Assembly: GCA_003222235.1 (NCBI GenBank) | Contig: QHVD01000197.1 | Span: 1 to 9,549, forward strand | Length of the DNA: 9,549 bases | Reading direction: 5' to 3' | From: Gemmatimonadota bacterium | GTDB lineage: Bacteria; Gemmatimonadota; Gemmatimonadetes; Gemmatimonadales; GWC2-71-9 | In this document: positions 6,698 through 9,549 of the stretch, one piece after another | How positions within the stretch are numbered: the first letter of the stretch is position 1 | Layout of the letters: each line of letters starts with the position of its first letter | Notes under the pieces: model-generated | What the model saw: the letters and a program-made list of their open reading frames with translations, nothing else | What the model was told of the DNA's origin: nothing | Databases searched by the model: none | Position numbers and translations under genes: made by a program

Positions 6698-6701
6698 GAT
6701 A

Positions 6702-6721
6702 GGGCGCAGCATGCTGCGCCC
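6702..6721. repeat. Perfect 20-bp palindrome at the 3' end of the permease operon
   Basis: GGGCGCAGCA is followed directly by its reverse complement TGCTGCGCCC. It starts right after the TAG stop (6722-6724) of the second permease gene. With a one-base bulge the stem extends through TAGGG/CCCTA. It may act as a REP-like element or as a transcript-end hairpin; the downstream minus-strand sequence TATCTTCACAA is only weakly T-rich and overlaps the -35 region of the next gene. Confidence 0.7.
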
Positions 6722-7582
6722 CTACGGCATCCTCTTCGTGGGATCGATCGCATCCTGCAGCGCATCTCCCAGCAGTGTGCACGCCACCACCACCACGACC
6801 AGCGCGATCCCCGGCGCGGTCGCGACCCACGGCGCGTTGACGAGGGTGTCTCTCCCCGACGCGATCATGTTCCCCCACGACGGCGTGGGCGGCTGGACGC
6901 CGAGCCCCAGGAACGAAAGGCCGGCCTCGAGCATGATGGCGTTGCCGATGCCGAGCGCCGCGGAGACGATCACCGGGGTCAGGGCGTTCGGCAGGATGTG
7001 GCGCCGCAGCACGCGGTTCGGCGGGACGCCGAGGGCGAGCGCCGCTTCGACGAATGGCCGGGCCGCGAGCGAGCGCACCTCGCCGTGGACGAGGCGCGCC
7101 ACCGACATCCAACCCGTCAGCCCCAGGACGACGATCACGAGGAGCGCGCTCGGCCGCCATAGCGCTCCCAGCAGGAGGAGCAGCACCACTCGCGGCAGGG
7201 CGAGGGCGAAGTCGGTGAGCGCGAGCAGCACGGCGCCGACCGGCCCGCGCCAGTACGCCGCGGCGGCGCCCACCGCCACGCCGACCAGGATGGACAGGAG
7301 CACGGCGAGGCCGCCCACCCCGAGCGAGATGCGGGCGCCGTAGGCGAGGCGCGTCCACACGTCGCGTCCGAAGCGGTCGGTGCCGAGGGGGTGGAAGACG
7401 CCGTGCCCGTCGGTGGTGAGGGGCGAGAGGAACCGGGCGGCGACGACGTCCCGCTGGGCCGCCGGGTCGCCGCCGGAGACGAGGGGCGCCGCGAGCGCCG
7501 TGAGGACGGCGACCAGGAGCACGCCGCTGCCGAGAGCCCCACGTCGGTCACGCACCACTCGCCCCCAGTGCTCCCGCGTCAC
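6722..7582 (-). CDS. Peptide ABC transporter permease, DppC/OppC family
   Basis: A 286-residue inner-membrane permease. The N-terminus has one hydrophobic segment (about 17-36) and the DppC-type sequence HPLGTDRFGRDVWTRLAYGARISL (64-87). Further membrane segments lie at about 89-110, 116-156, 204-222 and 255-272. The cytoplasmic EAA loop is FVEAALALGVPPNRVLRRHILPN (177-199), the coupling site for the ATPase, followed by LEAGLSFLGLGVQPPTPSWGNM, typical of the family. The GTG start overlaps the TGA stop of the upstream permease gene by 4 bp (GTGA), which indicates translational coupling. No ATPase gene is in the window. Confidence 0.92.
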   Translation of the reverse strand: MTREHWGRVVRDRRGALGSGVLLVAVLTALAAPLVSGGDPAAQRDVVAARFLSPLTTDGHGVFHPLGTDRFGRDVWTRLAYGARISLGVGGLAVLLSILVGVAVGAAAAYWRGPVGAVLLALTDFALALPRVVLLLLLGALWRPSALLVIVVLGLTGWMSVARLVHGEVRSLAARPFVEAALALGVPPNRVLRRHILPNALTPVIVSAALGIGNAIMLEAGLSFLGLGVQPPTPSWGNMIASGRDTLVNAPWVATAPGIALVVVVVACTLLGDALQDAIDPTKRMP

Positions 7583-8553
7583 CTGTCTCCCTCCCCATGT
7601 CGAATGCGGGGATCGAGCCAGGCCACGGCGAGATCGGCGAGGAGGTTGCCGGCGACGACGAGCGTTGCGCTGATCGTCGTCGCCGCCATGACGACCGGGT
7701 AATCGCGCGCCCGCACCGCCTCCACCAGCTTCCGGCCGACGCCCGGCCACGTAAACACGGCCTCGACGAAGACCGCGCCGGAGAAGAGTGCGGGCAACGA
7801 GAGTCCGAGCAGCGTGACGATCGGGATGAGAGAGTTTCGCAACACGTGCCGGCGCAGGACGCGCGGCGGCGCGAGTCCCTTCGCCTGCGCGGCGGTCACG
7901 AACGGCTGCGCGCGCACATCGCGCATGGCGCCGCGGACGAAGCGCGCCGCCCCGCCGATCCCAATCAGGGAGAGCGTGGTGAGTGGCAGGGCGAGGTGAC
8001 GGAGGCGGTCCACGAGCCGCCCCCACCCCGTCAGCAGGTCGGCGTCGAGTCCGGCCGCTCCGAACGCCGGGAGCCACCGCGCCCAGTAGGTGAACACCAT
8101 CACGAGCATCAGCCCGAGCCAGTAGCCGGGCAGGGCGAACAGCGTGACCGTCGTGACCGAGAGGGCCGTGTCGAGGCGGGGGCGGGCCGTGGCCTGGATC
8201 GCTCCGACGAGGATCCCCACGAGATAGCTCACGACGAGCGACAGTCCTACGAGCTCGACGGTTGCGGGCACGGCTTCCGCGAGCAGCCCGAGCACGGGGC
8301 GGCCGGTGGTGATGCTCCGCCCCCAGTCGCCCCGAGCGAACCGGCCGAGCCACGCGACGTACTGCGCGGTGAGCGGGCGGTCGAGCCCGAAAGCACGGCG
8401 CTGCGCCAGCACCTGCTCGGGCGTCGCCGCGGGGCCGAGCAGCCGCTCCACCGGATCGCCCGGGGCGAGCTGCAGCAGGAAGAACGTGAGCGTGACGACG
8501 CCTGCCACCAGGGCGAGGCCGGTCACGGCGCGGCGGGCCAGCGCGGCCAGCAT
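7579..8553 (-). CDS. Peptide ABC transporter permease, DppB/OppB family
   Basis: A 324-residue inner-membrane permease. The first membrane helix is at about 9-29, directly followed by the family motif LQLAPGDPVERLLG (27-40) and the periplasmic FGLDRPLTAQYVAWLGRFARGDWGRS. Helices follow at about 98-120, 130-157, 188-203, 241-266 and 290-312. The EAA loop is FVTAAQAKGLAPPRVLRRHVLRN (218-240), and FTWPGVGRKLVEAV (267-280) is the usual sequence after it. ATG 8553 is chosen because it places the helix at the N-terminus; the open frame upstream is only an antisense shadow of the binding-protein gene. It is the first gene of the permease unit and is divergent from the solute-binding gene with a 45-nt gap. 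Minus-strand GAGATT sits 6 nt before ATG and is at best a degenerate -10. Confidence 0.92.
   Translation of the reverse strand: MLAALARRAVTGLALVAGVVTLTFFLLQLAPGDPVERLLGPAATPEQVLAQRRAFGLDRPLTAQYVAWLGRFARGDWGRSITTGRPVLGLLAEAVPATVELVGLSLVVSYLVGILVGAIQATARPRLDTALSVTTVTLFALPGYWLGLMLVMVFTYWARWLPAFGAAGLDADLLTGWGRLVDRLRHLALPLTTLSLIGIGGAARFVRGAMRDVRAQPFVTAAQAKGLAPPRVLRRHVLRNSLIPIVTLLGLSLPALFSGAVFVEAVFTWPGVGRKLVEAVRARDYPVVMAATTISATLVVAGNLLADLAVAWLDPRIRHGEGDR
7590..7594 (-). promoter_or_regulatory. Shine-Dalgarno GGAGG for the second permease gene
   Basis: Minus-strand GGAGG inside the 3' end of the first permease gene is 7 nt before the GTG start at 7582. It supports the GTG start and reinitiation at the 4-bp overlap. 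Confidence 0.65.
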
Positions 8554-8586
8554 GGGCGGAATCTCGCGCGACCAAACGACCTCCGC

Positions 8587-8592
8587 TAGAAT
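8587..8592 (+). promoter_or_regulatory. -10-like box TAGAAT, 6 nt before the solute-binding-protein start
   Basis: TAGAAT is followed by CCGGGC and GTG 8599. The same hexamer and the same 6-nt distance precede the amidohydrolase gene. No good -35 was found at 16-18 nt. It predicts a leaderless mRNA; there is no Shine-Dalgarno between box and start. Confidence 0.55.
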
Positions 8593-8598
8593 CCGGGC

Positions 8599-9549
8599 GT
8601 GCTGCGACGGATCGTGTGGGTGGCGCTTGCGGGAACGGTGTCCACTGCCTGCGGCATGAGCTCCGCGCGCCGCGGGCGGACCGTGGTGTACGCCTCGGGC
8701 GCGGAGCTGCAGACCCTCAATCCGCTGCTCACCATCCATCCGCTCGCGAAGCAGATCGAGCGCTACGTGCTGCTCACGACGCTGGTCCGCTACGACACGA
8801 CGCTCGCGCCGCAGCCGTATCTGGCGCGCACCTGGACCTGGTCGGGCGATCGCACGGCTCTCGTCTTCCGCCTCCAGGCGGGCGTGCGCTGGCACGACGG
8901 CGCGCCGACCACGGCCCGCGACGTGGCCTGGACCTTGAACGCGGCCCGCGATCCCGCCACAGGCTATCCGCGCTCCCACGATCTCGCGGACGTCGTGTTC
9001 GTCAACGACGCCGACGCTTCGACCGTGGTCGTGCGGTTCGGCCGGCCCCGCCCCGAGCCCCGCCTGCCGGACGTGTTCGCGGACCTCGCGATCGCCCCGG
9101 CGCACCTCCTCGACTCGGTGCCGCGGGCGCGGCTGCGGCAGGCGTCGTGGAACGCGAGCCCGGTCGGGAATGGCCCGTTCCGGTTCACGACGCACGAATC
9201 GAACCGGCGCTGGGTGTTCGTGGCGAATCCGGACTTTCCGCCGGCGCTCGGCGGCGTGCCGCGGCTCGAGCGCTTCGTCGTGGTGGTGGTGGACGAGCCC
9301 ACCACGAAGCTCGCCGCCCTCACCGCGGGCGAGATCGACTTCGCCGGGATCCAGCCCGCCCACGCCGCGTTCGTGCGCAAGAACCCCGAGCTGGCCCTCC
9401 TCGACTATCCGGAGATCTTCCCCGTCGGCATCGTGCTCAATACCCGCCGGCCGCCGTTCGACGACCCCCGCCTGCGGCTGGCGGTCGCGCTCGCCCTCGA
9501 CCGGCGCGAGATCGTCGAGGCGTACCTCTACGGTTTCGGCGCCGCCGCG
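8599..9549 (+). CDS. Peptide ABC transporter solute-binding lipoprotein, family 5 (3' end beyond window)
   Basis: The frame is open for 317 residues to the window end; full-length relatives have about 500-600. The GTG start gives a lipoprotein signal: R3, R4, hydrophobic IVWVALAGTV, then STAC with C18 as the lipidated cysteine. The lipobox is atypical, with Ser at -3. The family 5 signature is FRLQAGVRWHDGAPTTARDVAWTLNAARDP (90-119); SPVGNGPFRF and the later KLAALTAGEIDFAGI are also typical of the family. It should capture peptides or similar ligands at the outer face of the inner membrane for the two permeases encoded divergently. An alternative start, ATG at residue 20, would remove the signal and is unlikely. 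Confidence 0.92.
   Translation, partial: MLRRIVWVALAGTVSTACGMSSARRGRTVVYASGAELQTLNPLLTIHPLAKQIERYVLLTTLVRYDTTLAPQPYLARTWTWSGDRTALVFRLQAGVRWHDGAPTTARDVAWTLNAARDPATGYPRSHDLADVVFVNDADASTVVVRFGRPRPEPRLPDVFADLAIAPAHLLDSVPRARLRQASWNASPVGNGPFRFTTHESNRRWVFVANPDFPPALGGVPRLERFVVVVVDEPTTKLAALTAGEIDFAGIQPAHAAFVRKNPELALLDYPEIFPVGIVLNTRRPPFDDPRLRLAVALALDRREIVEAYLYGFGAAA

Noticed and set aside
8554..9363. Long minus-strand extension of the first permease frame (to 594 residues)
   Set aside because: The part above 8553 is antisense to the binding-protein gene and Arg/His-rich. The transmembrane protein proper starts at ATG 8553.

Overview
The window is very GC-rich (roughly 70%, by eye), with strong G/C bias at third codon positions and long spurious antisense frames. 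It reads as a chromosomal segment of a free-living, heterotrophic, Gram-negative-type bacterium. The gene mix (YncE propeller fused to a phosphoesterase, GH38 mannosidase, exported D-aminoacylase-like amidohydrolase, peptide ABC transporter) and the GC-rich short tandem repeats would suit Gemmatimonadota or a similar soil phylum. That assignment is inference only; no marker gene is present. I see no tRNA, rRNA, CRISPR array or transposase.

Layout. (1) 1-1497, minus: a secreted YncE-like beta-propeller plus alkaline-phosphatase-superfamily protein, cut by the left edge. (2) 1498-1553: a 56-nt divergent promoter region. (3) 1554-4271, plus: a cytoplasmic GH38 alpha-mannosidase with all predicted zinc ligands, then a 102-nt near-perfect hairpin built from 7-bp repeats, then an alpha/beta-hydrolase (GTG 4388 to 5080) with a strong Shine-Dalgarno. 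(4) 5036-5224: a second repeat array forming an inverted repeat between convergent genes. It encodes the last residues of the hydrolase and reaches the stop codon of the next gene. (5) 5221-6663, minus: an exported D-aminoacylase-like amidohydrolase. (6) 6722-8553, minus: two overlapping permease genes of a DppBC-type peptide importer. (7) 8599 to the right edge, plus: the matching family 5 solute-binding lipoprotein, divergent from the permeases and cut by the window end.

How the genes may work together. The right half looks like a peptide-uptake locus: a lipoprotein receptor, two permeases and an exported deacylase for N-acyl-D-amino acids or similar peptides. The transporter ATPases are not in the window. 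The left half looks like carbohydrate and ester scavenging (mannosidase plus esterase) beside a secreted phosphoesterase.

Two non-coding themes stand out. First, three genes that begin transcription units have a TANNNT box exactly 6 nt before the start codon, as expected of leaderless mRNAs, while genes inside units have Shine-Dalgarno sequences. Second, GC-rich short repeats with unit lengths of 7, 8 and 9 bp sit at gene ends and at domain or blade boundaries. Two of them are arranged as large inverted repeats, and some have been absorbed into protein-coding sequence.
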